The translations under genes were made by a program, and so were the position numbers. Below are positions 35,294-46,176 of a DNA stretch of 64,000 bases, in pieces. Below the pieces are notes generated by a model that ran no database searches, was not told the origin of the DNA, and worked only from the letters and a program-made list of their open reading frames with translations. The DNA is from Armillaria gallica (Eukaryota; Basidiomycota; Agaricomycetes; Agaricales; Physalacriaceae): assembly GCA_037576215.1 (NCBI GenBank), contig JBANDB010000004.1, positions 682,001 to 746,000 of the forward strand, written 5' to 3'. Within the stretch, counting starts at the first letter, position 1; each line of letters begins with the position of its first letter.

Positions 35294-35421
35294 TTGTCCA
35301 TTTCAAATTCATGATTGCCGGGACCCCCCCACGCTCCCTCAACGTGCAATTACAGGCATCTGCTTCATCTCGCACACTCGTAGAGTCACTTTGTCATTAG
35401 TCATCTCCACGATCTCTGAAG

Positions 35422-35735
35422 CAGTGTTGTACGGTCGCCCGACCTTGGGCCGAAGTCACGGTTGCCGGTTGCGAAACTTCGGGGCGGCAGTTGCCGGTCA
35501 CACAAATGACTTTGACCGTGACTCTGTGGCTGTGAAGCCACATATGACGTCGTTTTTGATCAATTTGGTTGTCTCCGACCCCGACTGCTTTGTCATTGTT
35601 TTGCCGACCTTCTGGCCCATAGGCAGACCAGGTCGCGGTGGCGTGGGGAAAGTCGCGGTCGTTTACTGACCGTGACAGTGACGACTTCGCAACAGTCGTG
35701 ACTTTGGCAACTGTCGCGCAACCTGCACAACACTG
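35422..35735. mobile_element. hAT-type MITE with 8-bp target duplication
   Basis: The 314-bp insert starts CAGTGTTGTACGG and ends GCACAACACTG, inverted termini typical of the hAT superfamily. It is flanked on both sides by CTCTGAAG (35414-35421 and 35736-35743), a perfect 8-bp duplication, the length made by hAT transposases. The equivalent promoter of G6 lacks the insert, giving an empty-site comparison. Non-coding. It sits about 360 bp before the G8 ATG. Confidence 0.88.
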
Positions 35736-36095
35736 CTCTGAAGCAATGCATCATGCATCAAGTTTCAAGTTCAACAATGATCGATGCAGATGACTCCCTA
35801 AATCAGAATCGTACCAAAGAACAGCTTCTGTGTTCGCATTCTGATCTTTGAACTCTAGGCTGATCAACTGTTATCCAATGATTCCAATCCCACGTTCGTG
35901 TCCTAACGGCGGTGTAATATGATTTATCTGTATCCCAGACCACTGATAGTTTTGGTGTTTCTCCCCAAGCCGTGTACGGGACTTCAGATGCAGTGCATCT
36001 GTGTGTACTATCGCTCTATTTGACCACGATATTCACTCTCACACATACTGTGTATACACAACTCAGCGTGTTGTTGACAGGCTAGGAGAAGCTAA

Positions 36096-37790
36096 ATGCT
36101 ACTCCATTTCATTTTGTAAGTCGTGTTTTCATCGCATGAGAGCAGATGAATGCTTAAATTCGCTGGAAAGATTCAGTTTCTGCGTTACTACTTCCATCGG
36201 CTTTAAATTCGGTAACATCACAGCGAATGCGACAGCTGGAGCGCCCTTCACTCTGACATGGTATCTTGACCAAGGCGATAACCTAGACAAGCTCCACCTT
36301 GAGCAAAGATTGACATCCCAAAATTCGGGCGATGGAAGAAAAATACCCTTCTCGTCTCCTAGTAATGGTGCCCGCAGCGGAAACGTGACGTTCACTTTTG
36401 AAGTTCCTGGGTGCGTTTGCAATATATCAACTGAACCTCGAATCTCATGTTCCGATTTGTCATTGTCGTAAACAGGGACCATTTAATTGAAGCATTCGAG
36501 GATAAGCCTAGATCACCTATAGCTAGTTCCGATACAATTAGTGTGAGCAGTTCTATTTCCGGAACTAACCCCGGCTCTATATCGACGTCTGCGTATGTTC
36601 ATTCCTTTCTTCAACCCGTAACACCACTGGCTAATTTTTTTTCTGGTAACAACTAGCTCCGCTAGTACATCGGTACTCATTACAACAACCAGCACTTCGT
36701 TTGCCGTACCAACATCCTCAACCTCTCCGAGTTCTACTTATGGAGACGCATCAACTATTAGGTACATTTACTTGTTGCTCCGTACATACGCAGGTGTCGC
36801 TCAACGCTGGTGGGTTCAATAGTCTCCTCGAAGCTAGTGGGAGTAGTTTGGTCGCTGACAATGCATCAACGTGAGTGTTTTTGAGTTATTCATGTTTCAA
36901 ATGAAAATCTCACTATAATTCTAGGCAACAGGTCTTGACCACCACTCTTCAGTACAATATTTCTATAACTGTTCCTTGTGCTGTAAATTTGACCGTAACT
37001 TTAGAATTACAGCTCCTACTACGTCTCTGGTCATCATGACTGTAGATCCGAATTCAATGATCACCGATTCCATGTATGTAGGCCTCCGTTCTATTTGCGT
37101 GCAACACACTCTGATTACTCTTCCAGGTCGATGGCAACACACGAGTCCTCTGTTTCCCCCTCCTCCCGCTCGACAGATAAAGCGGTCTCTTCAGCCATTG
37201 GGTCGCCATCCAAAACACCTCTAATCGTCGGTGCCACAGTCGGGTCCTTCGTTTTCCTGCTACTGCTTCTAGCCGCTCTCGTGTATACACTCCACCGGCG
37301 ACAATGGCACCGAAAGCAATATCCTGCCCTATTTCATCGCGACAGGATGGTCCGAAAGCGCTCGAATGCGTCCTTTTCCCCTCTCACCCCCACAGCAAAG
37401 GACCCGGATACTTACACGAACTTTGCGGATGCCGAAAAACATGCATCGTATAGTTCTACGGACAAAGAAGATATCCCACCGAGTCCCCAGCCTCAGAAAG
37501 ACTGCTTGGAATATTCGCTCCCTGCTCCGTTGGCTCCCAGGTCCGAGACTCCGTCTCCTATTCCCGCTCACACAGACCGACAGATGGAGATATACGACGT
37601 GTTGGTGAAGAAGAATACTGATCTTATCAGACTCAAGACGGAATTGAGGCGAGGTGGAGACGTGCAGGAGGAAATTGAGGGGCTCAAGGCGACGATCAGA
37701 GGTCTGGAGGAGGTATTAGTATCACCCTGGGCGCTTGGATATACAGATGAGATGCCGTACGAAGCATCGAGGGCCCTGGTTCCTAATTAA
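36096..37790 (+). CDS. G8: single-pass receptor-like protein, TDRQM/WAL tail
   Basis: Ectodomain almost the same as G7: MLLHFIL + FSFCVTTSIGFKFGNITANA, APFTLTWYLDQGDNLDKLHL, FEVPG + DHLIEAFEDKPRSPIASSDT. The stalk stays similar to G7 up to about 36890, then differs: ITAPTTSLVIMTVDPNSMIT, SMATHESSVSPSSRSTDKAV, TM IVGATVGSFVFLLLLLAALV, basic LHRRQWHRK, a Ser/Pro tail, HTDRQMEIYDVLVKKNTDLI, and LEEVLVSPWALGYTDEMPYE. It ends SRALVPN, with no PPxY. So G8 relates to G7 as G3 relates to G2: same outside, other tail. One stalk exon boundary near 36930-37015 is ambiguous. Confidence 0.72.
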
Positions 37791-38012
37791 ATGTAGGAGG
37801 ACAATCTATAAGACGTAGATGTAGATTTAGCGTAGATGTATTGTGATCTCCCGTGACAAATGGACATTATTGTAGCTTCTATAAAACTATACTTTACGTG
37901 ATATTCATAGACGTATATTCATCGAATAATTTTCCTTAATAACTAGGATCGCTTACAGTAACAATAAAGCCACGAGCAGACGAAGAAAGTAAACCAAAAG
38001 ACAACAAACATT

Positions 38013-40417
38013 TTACACCTTCTGGTCTTCCGCGACCTTCTCGCCATTCAAATCTTCCTTATCGACTGCGTTCTGCGTATCTCCAAGGTACCAATCCGGC
38101 ATAAAGAATGCAACTATCAGAGGCACAACACTCATAACAACAGCAATAATGAGCATGACTTTCATGACGTCGGAATATGCTGGAAGCAGAAGGATGAGTA
38201 ACATGCGGAAGGCCATGCTAAAGTGAACAACGAACCAGAAATGACGCCTTCCCGGATAGGATCACCCCTTGGGTAGGTAATTACCGTAGTGATACTTGAA
38301 TACAGAGCCGCCCGCTCCTCAGCTGAGGCAGAAGGCAAGTATTTAACCAATTTATCCGGCATCATACCCGTCCAAATAGCACCAGCTGAGCAACAATCTC
38401 GTCAGGGAGAAGTCGATGAACAATAATGAACCAAACGTACCGATACCACTTCCAATAGCTCCTCCGATCTCAGTCAAGAGAAGTACGACCGCAGTTACCA
38501 TAGCAACATCAATGTGGGGAACGCTAGCTTGAGCAGCAACCTGGATCGTGACCGCCGCCATGCCGCCACCCATGCTTTGGAGGATCTGGGTCCAAACGAT
38601 CTCCGCGTCAGATGCATTAGCACCGCGGGAGTGAATCATAAGGCCAACGCCAAGTAGCCGGATGCATAGACCGATGATGAGCATAAGCTGGGGACGAAGT
38701 GAATGATGACGGGCGATAGATTATGCATCAGACAGTGTACCTTGTATCGATGGAAGTAGCGCATCGCCGCACCAGCACAAATACCGAAGAATGTTAACCC
38801 AACGGATTGGGTCTGAATGAAGTACGTCGCGTTGATCAATGTCCTGCATACCCATCATCAGAATGTGTCAATGAAAACACATGGTCGCTCCCTACCATGG
38901 CTTCACAACCAACACAAACGAATACAGGTACACATATGTCAGGTAGAACGAGATCTAGTCCGGCGTGAGCTTATTAGATCAAGGAAACCAAGGAGAACGC
39001 ACGAAATCAAAGAAGCCGATCAAACTAGCGCCAACGACGCTTCGATTCTTGACGTATCTCCATGGAACCACTGGGAACTTGGCGAACTTAAACTCCCAAG
39101 GACCAATAAGCGGGAAGAGGACACAGCCAATAACCACCATCGCAATCATCGACGCTAAGCATGACCCCATAAATGACTGGACAAAGGTGCTGTGAACATC
39201 ACCTACGATTGTGCCACTGTCCCTTCGCATTGTCCGCTAACGTCAGGGGGAGCAAAATCAGTGCAACACTCGTTCCTATCAGTGCCAACCCGAAGATGTC
39301 GAGCTTCAAGGCAAGGTCGAGGACTTTCTTATAGAAAGGTTTGTTCTTCCGCGCATCATCAGCACCAGAGCAAGCGAGTGCACTAAATACATACCTCGAC
39401 TGGCACCTCCGGCACTAAACCAAGTCTCTTCGCCTTCCGCTCCGCCCAAACAAGGGTAACAATGAGCGGAGCCAAGGATGTGGGGATCAAGATCGCGAAC
39501 ATCCCGTCTGCAGGGAGCGGAATCAATATTAGAATACCAGGACGCATGGACAAGACTCACATCCCCATCTCCATCCGGCGCCATTGAGGACCTGGGTGCT
39601 GATGTTGCTTCCAATGAAGGCGTTAATGATGAAAGGGAGGGACATCAACCCGGATACGAGACCGCGCCATTGAAGAGTTGTTATGTCGGCAATAATGATT
39701 TGCGTGAGAAGCTGGAGACCTGTGTAACCACTGGAGAAGCGGAGTCAATTATTATGTTCGAGAACACTGTCAGGTAGACTTACATAGCGTACAAGATAAT
39801 ACCCCCAGCTATGGTTTGGATGCTATGGGCGCTTGCAATGACGATATATCCTGGATTGGCATTTTAGTCGTGACGTAAATGTGATGAAAAGAGTACTCCA
39901 AACCGATGACGTAAAATATTACTAGGAACGCTTGTTACTCGCATGCAAACCGAGGGGAAAGGCTCCTCACAAACTGTAACATAGGCTGCTCCTCTTGACT
40001 GAACATCGGCAACCTTGGCAATGACAGGCTTCCCACACGCAACTAAAAATGACATGGGTCAGCTTCTACATCTTGGGCTCACGCGAATAGGACTCACTGA
40101 TGATAGATTGCGCGACCTGGATCGTGCTAATTAGACTATGGTCGTTCAAAGAAGATGCCGCGAAAGCAAGGTAGGCCCAGGTAGTTTGGCCATCGAGAGA
40201 ATAGATGTACGCCGACAGGCCAAGACTAAAATGTCATCAATGTCAGAACGACGAACAGGAGTAAAAGGCGGCAGACATACCCAATAAACAGGAACCACCT
40301 GGAGTATTTGCCGTAAACTTTGTGAGTAGCCTTGATCTTGGCAACACCACCGTGCGCGACGACTTCCTCAGCCCCGTGGTGGGGAACTTCGCTGGAAACG
40401 CTTTTGTGGTCTTCCAT
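38013..40417 (-). CDS. siderophore-iron transporter (MFS, SIT/ARN family)
   Basis: A multi-exon 14-TM proton symporter of the plasma membrane that imports ferric siderophores. Start at 40417 (MEDHKSVSSEVPHHGAEEVV). The first loop and TMs show the family motif YIYSLDGQTTWAYLAFAASS, then LISTIQVAQSIIS and CGKPVIAKVADVQSRGAAYV. Later segments: GLVSGLMSLPFIINAFIGSN, RLLGVGLMIHSRGANASDAE, IVWTQILQSMGGGMAAVTIQ, AIWTGMMPDKLVKYLPSASA, YSDVMKVMLIIAVVMSVVPL and the tail MPDWYLGDTQNAVDKEDLNG, ending at 38013. The gene converges on G8 (about 220 bp between stops). The substrate siderophore cannot be told. GATA-type sites lie just upstream. It looks intact. Confidence 0.85.
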
Positions 40418-40494
40418 AGCGGATAGAAGGGAAGCAAAGAAAAGAAGCTTATATATCTCCATGTTTTCTACAACCATATGCTGAAGATGTCGCC

Positions 40495-40523
40495 TGATAA
40501 CGATTTCGTTCCTTATCTGATAA
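40495..40523 (-). promoter_or_regulatory. GATA-factor sites upstream of the transporter
   Basis: TGATAA at 40495-40500 and the palindromic TTATCTGATAA at 40513-40523 lie 80-105 bp before the transporter ATG, with a TATA-like ATATATAAG (complement) near 40447. Iron-responsive GATA repressors of the Urbs1/SreA family bind (G/T)GATAA sites in siderophore gene promoters; iron repression here is inferred. Confidence 0.4.
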
Positions 40524-40878
40524 AGCATGATCCGAAGCGGATCTGGCTAAAATCGGGGTTTCGGCCGTACCTTGACCAGAAGGACGTTTCAGGCTGGACG
40601 AGCCGCGTGCATGAGGAGCGTGCCACGCTACTTGTTAGGTAGGAGCGACCGGAAATTTTGAGCATTGTCCTAGGAGAGAACCGTCGTCGGGAGGAAGAAA
40701 ACACGGCCATCAGAATGCCATCAATCCGCGTCCCTAACCTCCGGATATGCGCGAGATTTACCTTTGTCGGTACCACGGCAACTGCAAGTAAACATCTTGG
40801 CATTGAACAGGAACGACATGTCCAGGCTATTCGTACATCATGCGCGCGACGCGTCTCAAACCAAACTATCCGAAAGCT

Positions 40879-42404
40879 TTAGGGATCTCCTTCCCGGATA
40901 ATCACATCACCCCCCGAAACATAGGGCGGAGGAGGGCCCATAGTGCTCCATTCTGGGTTCGAAGCGAGCTCTTCCATCTGGACTCCGAGACCAAGACTTC
41001 CCGTCGTTGCCTCGTCGTCCGGATTCATTTGAGGTGAGTTCGAGACCGGAGGATTGGACGACATCGGTGGAGGGCTAAGCGACGATGATTTCGCTGCAGT
41101 TGGAGATTGAGGAGCAGGATGAATAGGGGAAGCAATCGGAGGCCTGATGTTGTTTTGCTCTCGCCTTGGATCGCAGTCCCGTTCGCCTTCTTCCAGACCA
41201 ACCTCATGATTCCGCAGAGACATTCGCGGAACGTAGGGGAACTGTTCGATGGTATCATGTACTTCGCTGAACGTCGTCGATGTTCGATGTCGGCGTACGC
41301 AATAACATATGGAGAAGAGCGCCACCACCAAGACGAATACACCACCAATGGTCGCTCCAATGATGATACCCGTGTGAGAGGTGTGTTCCGTTGCTTTACT
41401 GCTCTGGCGCGTCGGGTCCGTGGGTTCAGCAGTCACACTACACAACCATGCGGTGAGTAGCAAGAAGCGATAGTCTATACACTTACGTGAGCGTTATTGA
41501 GGATATCAACGGCTCTGACATAGATTCACTATGTACCATGAAGTTGTTCATTTGAAGGGGACAGCTTTGGAAGAAGTGCTTACGTCGAGATCGAACGCGA
41601 TGTTGTGCTGCTCGTTGGCGTTTAGAATGAGGCCTAACAGAATGGATAGAACGAAAAACATACCTTTCTGCAACTTCATGAATTCTGAGGGAATGTGAAT
41701 AACAAAGAAGGAGAAACGATGAATAAACCTACGTTGTACTAGTAAACGACAGTGACGTCGGATTTATCACAGTAGTAGTTGATGACGTTTGGCTCACGTC
41801 CTGTGGAGATGTACTCGCAATGCCATCTCTAATAGAAATGTCAGATTCTGAGAGTCGAATAATCATTAAAAGATTGTACCCAGTAGTCGGCGTGATTGAC
41901 GCCACTGTCGCTACTTTGAAGCTGTTGCTTTTGGAGAAAAAACCCGTCGTCTGACTATAGTGGGCGAATGAAAATCTGAGACAGGACCGGTAATTGACCG
42001 ACTCACTTCCGCTCTGCGAATGCCTGAAACTCGAATGTCCTGGAATCAGAAACATCAGCATATGTGTAACCAGCAAAAAAAGCGGTGCATGCCCAGTTTG
42101 ATTGAAAGGTATCTGGACAGTATTGGCGTCTCCAGAGATATCACCAATATCTAACGGTTCTGAAATTGTCGAGGGACTTTTGTCGGTCTTGACGCTCCTC
42201 AGAAAGAATGACAACGGGTCCCCGCCTCCTCGTTCCCATACCAGTGTGACAACGCCATTGATTGCCGCTTGCCCTGTTATCGACAGCTGCAGAGCGAAAG
42301 ATGGTAGACCATGGATACAGATAAGGGCACTATATGGGAACAGTCAGTATAGGCCTAATGATGCTAAAGGGGGCTCACGAGAGATAAAGGTAAGATAATA
42401 GCAT
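40879..42404 (-). CDS. G9: single-pass receptor-like protein, PPPPY tail
   Basis: Start at 42404: MLLSYLYLS + ALICIHGLPSFA (signal peptide), LQLSITGQAAINGVVTLVWE, RGGGDPLSFFLRSVKTD, DANTVQIPFNQTG + TFEFQAFAER + NQTTGFFSKSNSFKVATVAS, then a Ser/Thr stalk (TSPQDVSQTSSTTTVINPTS), TEPTDPTRQSSKATEHTSHT, TM GIIIGATIGGVFVLVVALFS, a CYCVRRHRTS stop-transfer, and a Pro/Ser-rich tail ending MGPPPPYVSGGDVIIREGDP, again a PPxY. The tail lacks the EIxRLR helix of the others. The intron between FNQTG and TFEF appears to begin with GC (GCATGC...TTCCAG). Transcribed towards the transporter gene. Confidence 0.7.
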
Positions 42405-43784
42405 GCCAGATGCATAAAGAGCGAGGTGGATGGTGCTGAATGAAAAGGTTCGCCTTCACGGGGGTATCTATATCATTCAAGCTACTGTGAGAAGATGTAG
42501 CTGCAGATGGTTCCTTGATCACGGTCGTTACGATGGGACTTTCTGTGAAACTCTTCCTCATACGCTTAGGTCGGAAGGCAATGGTTCGTCCAACGGCGGC
42601 TCTATAATGCACAAGTGCTGTGGACATTGTAACCCGTCGGGAATTAGGTCAATGGGCTTATCCGAGGTCGCGAAGGTGTACTCCTTATGTTTAATCATCA
42701 CGACATCAATACTAGACTGGTTTTGAGGGTTCGGATACGCAGCCGAAAACCTTCCACATCACTGGTTTTAGCATGGAGCCATACTGGGAAGAACGATGAA
42801 TCTCACCGTTTAACATGTTGACACCTCGACATTTGTCCAACACAAGAGAGAAGTGCGATACGCGCCTGGGAAATCGAACTGAGCCGCAGAGGGTCATGCA
42901 GATATGCTTCCGTTCCATGCTACCGCGGTTGGAGTATCCATTTCGGCTGGCTCGGCACCCACGGTCGGTGTTGGGACGACGTGAACACAGTCTCGCTGCT
43001 TGGAAAATAAGGGCTGCAGCTGAGACGTTACATTCCAGTCCCGATCACTAGCAGGAACTACGAAATCGGTGATCAGAACGATATAGGTCGCGAGGATGGT
43101 ATCGTACCTGTGAAATGCATACCCGGCGGGGGGGTAAATCTTCCTCTGTCCCATCGAGACTTCCGCGAAGGCTGACGTGACAGAAGCAATATCTAAGCCA
43201 CTGTCAGTCAACAAAGGCGCAAAATATGTAGTAGAACGCACGATGAGTCGCGCTAGGAAGCGGTAAGATTCAAATCCATCGGATTTCCTTCGGCCTGACG
43301 TCCCCAGAGTTGACTGACACTCGTCGCTACCTCAGTACCTGCGAGAAGACTCTTGAGACGCGGGACCTGAAATTTTGAAAACAAGGATACGCACCTTGCT
43401 TATGCCATGAGGGAGAAGAGCAAAACAGAGAGAGAAGGTGAAGGAAAGGAGAAAAGGGAAAAACAAAGAGAATGCTTGATTCTCAGCGGAGCCGAAATAC
43501 CATGCCGAATCGGCCAATAACCGGGAATTGCCGAACTACCTAGCACTCCGAGTCCGAAGATCGTAGCTGAAGCCTAACGGTAAATCCATGCATGCTTTTC
43601 TCTGCTCCATGACCGTCTTACAGCTAACTTACAGCCTCTTACCAACCTCTTACTCAGTGTGACTCTCTATTGACCAGCACGTCATGACTTAGCTGCTTTA
43701 AACTACACGAAATCTCCAATTAAAGAGCAGTCCCAAGGAATCGTATCGAAGAACAATCTATCAACAATCCGCCTCAAAAAGGCA
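42405..43784. other. intergenic region, no supported gene
   Basis: Minus-strand frames at 42894-43241 and 42712-42918 are open but carry no signal peptide plus domain combination and no paralog support. This interval contains the G9 promoter and the 3' flank of G10. Confidence 0.35.
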
Positions 43785-44802
43785 TCACGTCTCTCTCAAG
43801 ATATCCTCAGTAGCATCTTCTACGTATGCCGGAGGCACATCCAGCTCTCTGTGACTGTCTGGATGACGGACTAGTGCTCTCTGGGAGATCAACTGTTGTA
43901 TCTGAGCGCTCAGCCTCAGGATCTCAGCTGCTGCCTCATTGTTCACTGCTCTCGCATGAGGTATCGCCTCCCCAGAGGAAATATGGTCACCCTCTCGTTC
44001 GGCCGTGCTCCCCGAAACGGACTGCTCAAGGGAATTATCATCCAAGGGTGGCTGCAATGCCATGACGCGCCTTTTTCGCTTCCCTGGAAGATTTGAACCG
44101 TGGGGGGATAACCGTACTGCTTGTCGCCCTAGGGGTGTTGCTACAGGAAAGGGTAATAGTGCATGACCTCGCGTTTTGCGGATGCGCCGGAGAAAGACTA
44201 CTCCAAGCAAAAGGAGCAGCAAGAAGAATATAGGGCCAATTACGGCTATTATTATTGCTGTCGTTTTCTGCAGTTGATAGGAATAGCTACCATGCAAAGA
44301 TGAAGGTGCAGCCGCTGAGGTTCTGCCGGTCACGGTAAACGAACAAATCAGCGACTCAAGAAACGTTGTGTTAAGAGAACCCGTGTATACTCACAATGTC
44401 AAAGTGACTGTGCTCTCTCCTGCGAAGGTGGTGATGATAAGTGTTGGCGTGGAGTCGGACGATCTCCTGGAAGAGATATTGAGTGGTATCAGCAAGTAAA
44501 TCGATATTCAAGTATAGCACACTGACGCCGAACATGAGGATGTTCCAGAGGTTCTGGACAGTTGCTGGAGCTCAGGGCGACTCGACCCGGTTGTTTTGGG
44601 GCGAAAGGGGTCGGAAAAGGCCCTAGCAGAGAATTGAGCGATATATCAGCAAGAAAATCAATATTTAAGAAAAGGACACTGACGCCGAAAACAAGGTTGG
44701 CTCAACATGGCTGGAGCTAGGCAGTTCAGATGTTTCGCTGGGTAGAGGATGGCTGGGGAGTCCAATGCCAGTACCAATAGAGCTTAATCCAGTCAATGTC
44801 AT
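43785..44802 (-). CDS. G10: receptor-like protein, PPxY tail (N-terminus unresolved)
   Basis: The 3' exons are clear: stalk exon MTLTGLSSIGTGIGLPSHPL, SETSELPSSSHVEPT; then SDSTPTLIITTFAGESTVTL; TSAAAPSSLHGSYSYQLQKT; TM AIIIAVIGPIFFLLLLLLGV; basic RRIRKTRG; tail PLDDNSLEQSVSGSTAEREG, EAAAEILRLSAQIQQLISQR, DVPPAYVEDATEDILRET. The tail is of the PPxY class and closest to G11. The ectodomain and signal peptide should lie at 44850-45700, a region with blocks similar to 47600-47900 upstream of G11, but I could not join exons there. The 5' limit given is only the last exon I can defend. Confidence 0.55.
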
Positions 44803-46176
44803 GAGTAGTCCTTCCCAAAACGCCGACAGTAATCACCACGCTCGGGTGGAGGTTGGGAGAGATTAGTTGTTACTGGAATGCTTTGTAACAACATTTCAGT
44901 ATTATACTATGTCGTATTATCAAAGCTGTGTAAGAAAAGACGGGCAGTAAGTCCTTACTGAAGTAGCGGTCAAGGAATTCCGTGATTTTTGTTGAGTTAC
45001 TGCCACTGAGAACTTCAGAGCTTCTATTCTTTGATGAATTCAAGACCCGGGAATGTATAGATAGCCTCGCACGTCGGAGATTAGGTCGAGAAATTTGGTA
45101 GGGTAGCACTATGAATGTGAGGCCCCTAGATTTTGCGAGGAAATGGACATTCTGGACTCACAAGTGTCACGGGATTCAACTCAGAGGCTCTTTCGAGGCA
45201 AAATAGCAGAAAATAGCTCAAAGACGGTAGGCGGTATAGAATTGATGGCGTTTGATTCTCCCGGGTCCCGGACTAAGATATTCATCGGTAGCAGATTTGG
45301 ATGCAGTGGGGCAGGTGCTGCGTGGATATTTTAACTAAGATGCAAGGGAGAAACAAGCCGCCTCATCGACTTGGTCGGAGATAGCGTGGATTCGCAGAGT
45401 ACCGGATCCGAGATGACAGCAGTCGTGCCAAGAGTTGGCATCGAAAAATATGCGTCATCATATTTCAAATTTGTCGCTTCCGTCAATTCCGGATCTTCTT
45501 GCTTCTTCCTACGACAAGCTGGCGCCGAGTCTTCCAAGACACGCTCATGGATGCAACAAAATGATTTACTATCGACTTCTGGATGACCCGACAACGCTGG
45601 GACTGTATTGGTAAATAACTCACTCCAAGTTGGATGCTGTTCACCAAGTTCTGGCGTGCGCCGTGATGGATGCGAGTAGTGACATACTAATGTCGCGAAC
45701 ATGCTATCTTAAAAAGTGTCATTCCTACGCGCTCAAGCCAGGGTAGGTGGTCTTTGAAACCAGGAGTCGGATCCAGGATTGTCGCATAATGCGATGTGTC
45801 ATGCACGAATATTCACCTAAACGTAGGCCCTATGGTGCGGTCTTTTATAGTCCCGTGCTGTCCGACCTTTTTTTATTAAGTATGCTGATATAGAGGCCAT
45901 TCTCGGAACTGCATATATCGCAGCAATTCCACCTGTAGCTACGCGCCGATTGATTACCGGCACTCGTTCTATCTCGGCCTTCAAATTTTTGCCATGCTAC
46001 AAAATCGATGAGGGTCTCGCATCTGACCAAGCAATCTATCTTCTCTCTCCATCGTAACCATCTTACTATTTATCCGCTAACTCAATAAAATCTACCCTGG
46101 TGCACATCGAATTAATACAATCTTAGGTTAAAGGACCAGCCGTGGAGAAAAACACCGACGACTATCAATGCTGGAT

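Noticed and set aside
42712..43241. Possible extra minus-strand gene upstream of G9
   Set aside because: Fragments do not join by plausible introns, and no family motif or signal peptide is seen.
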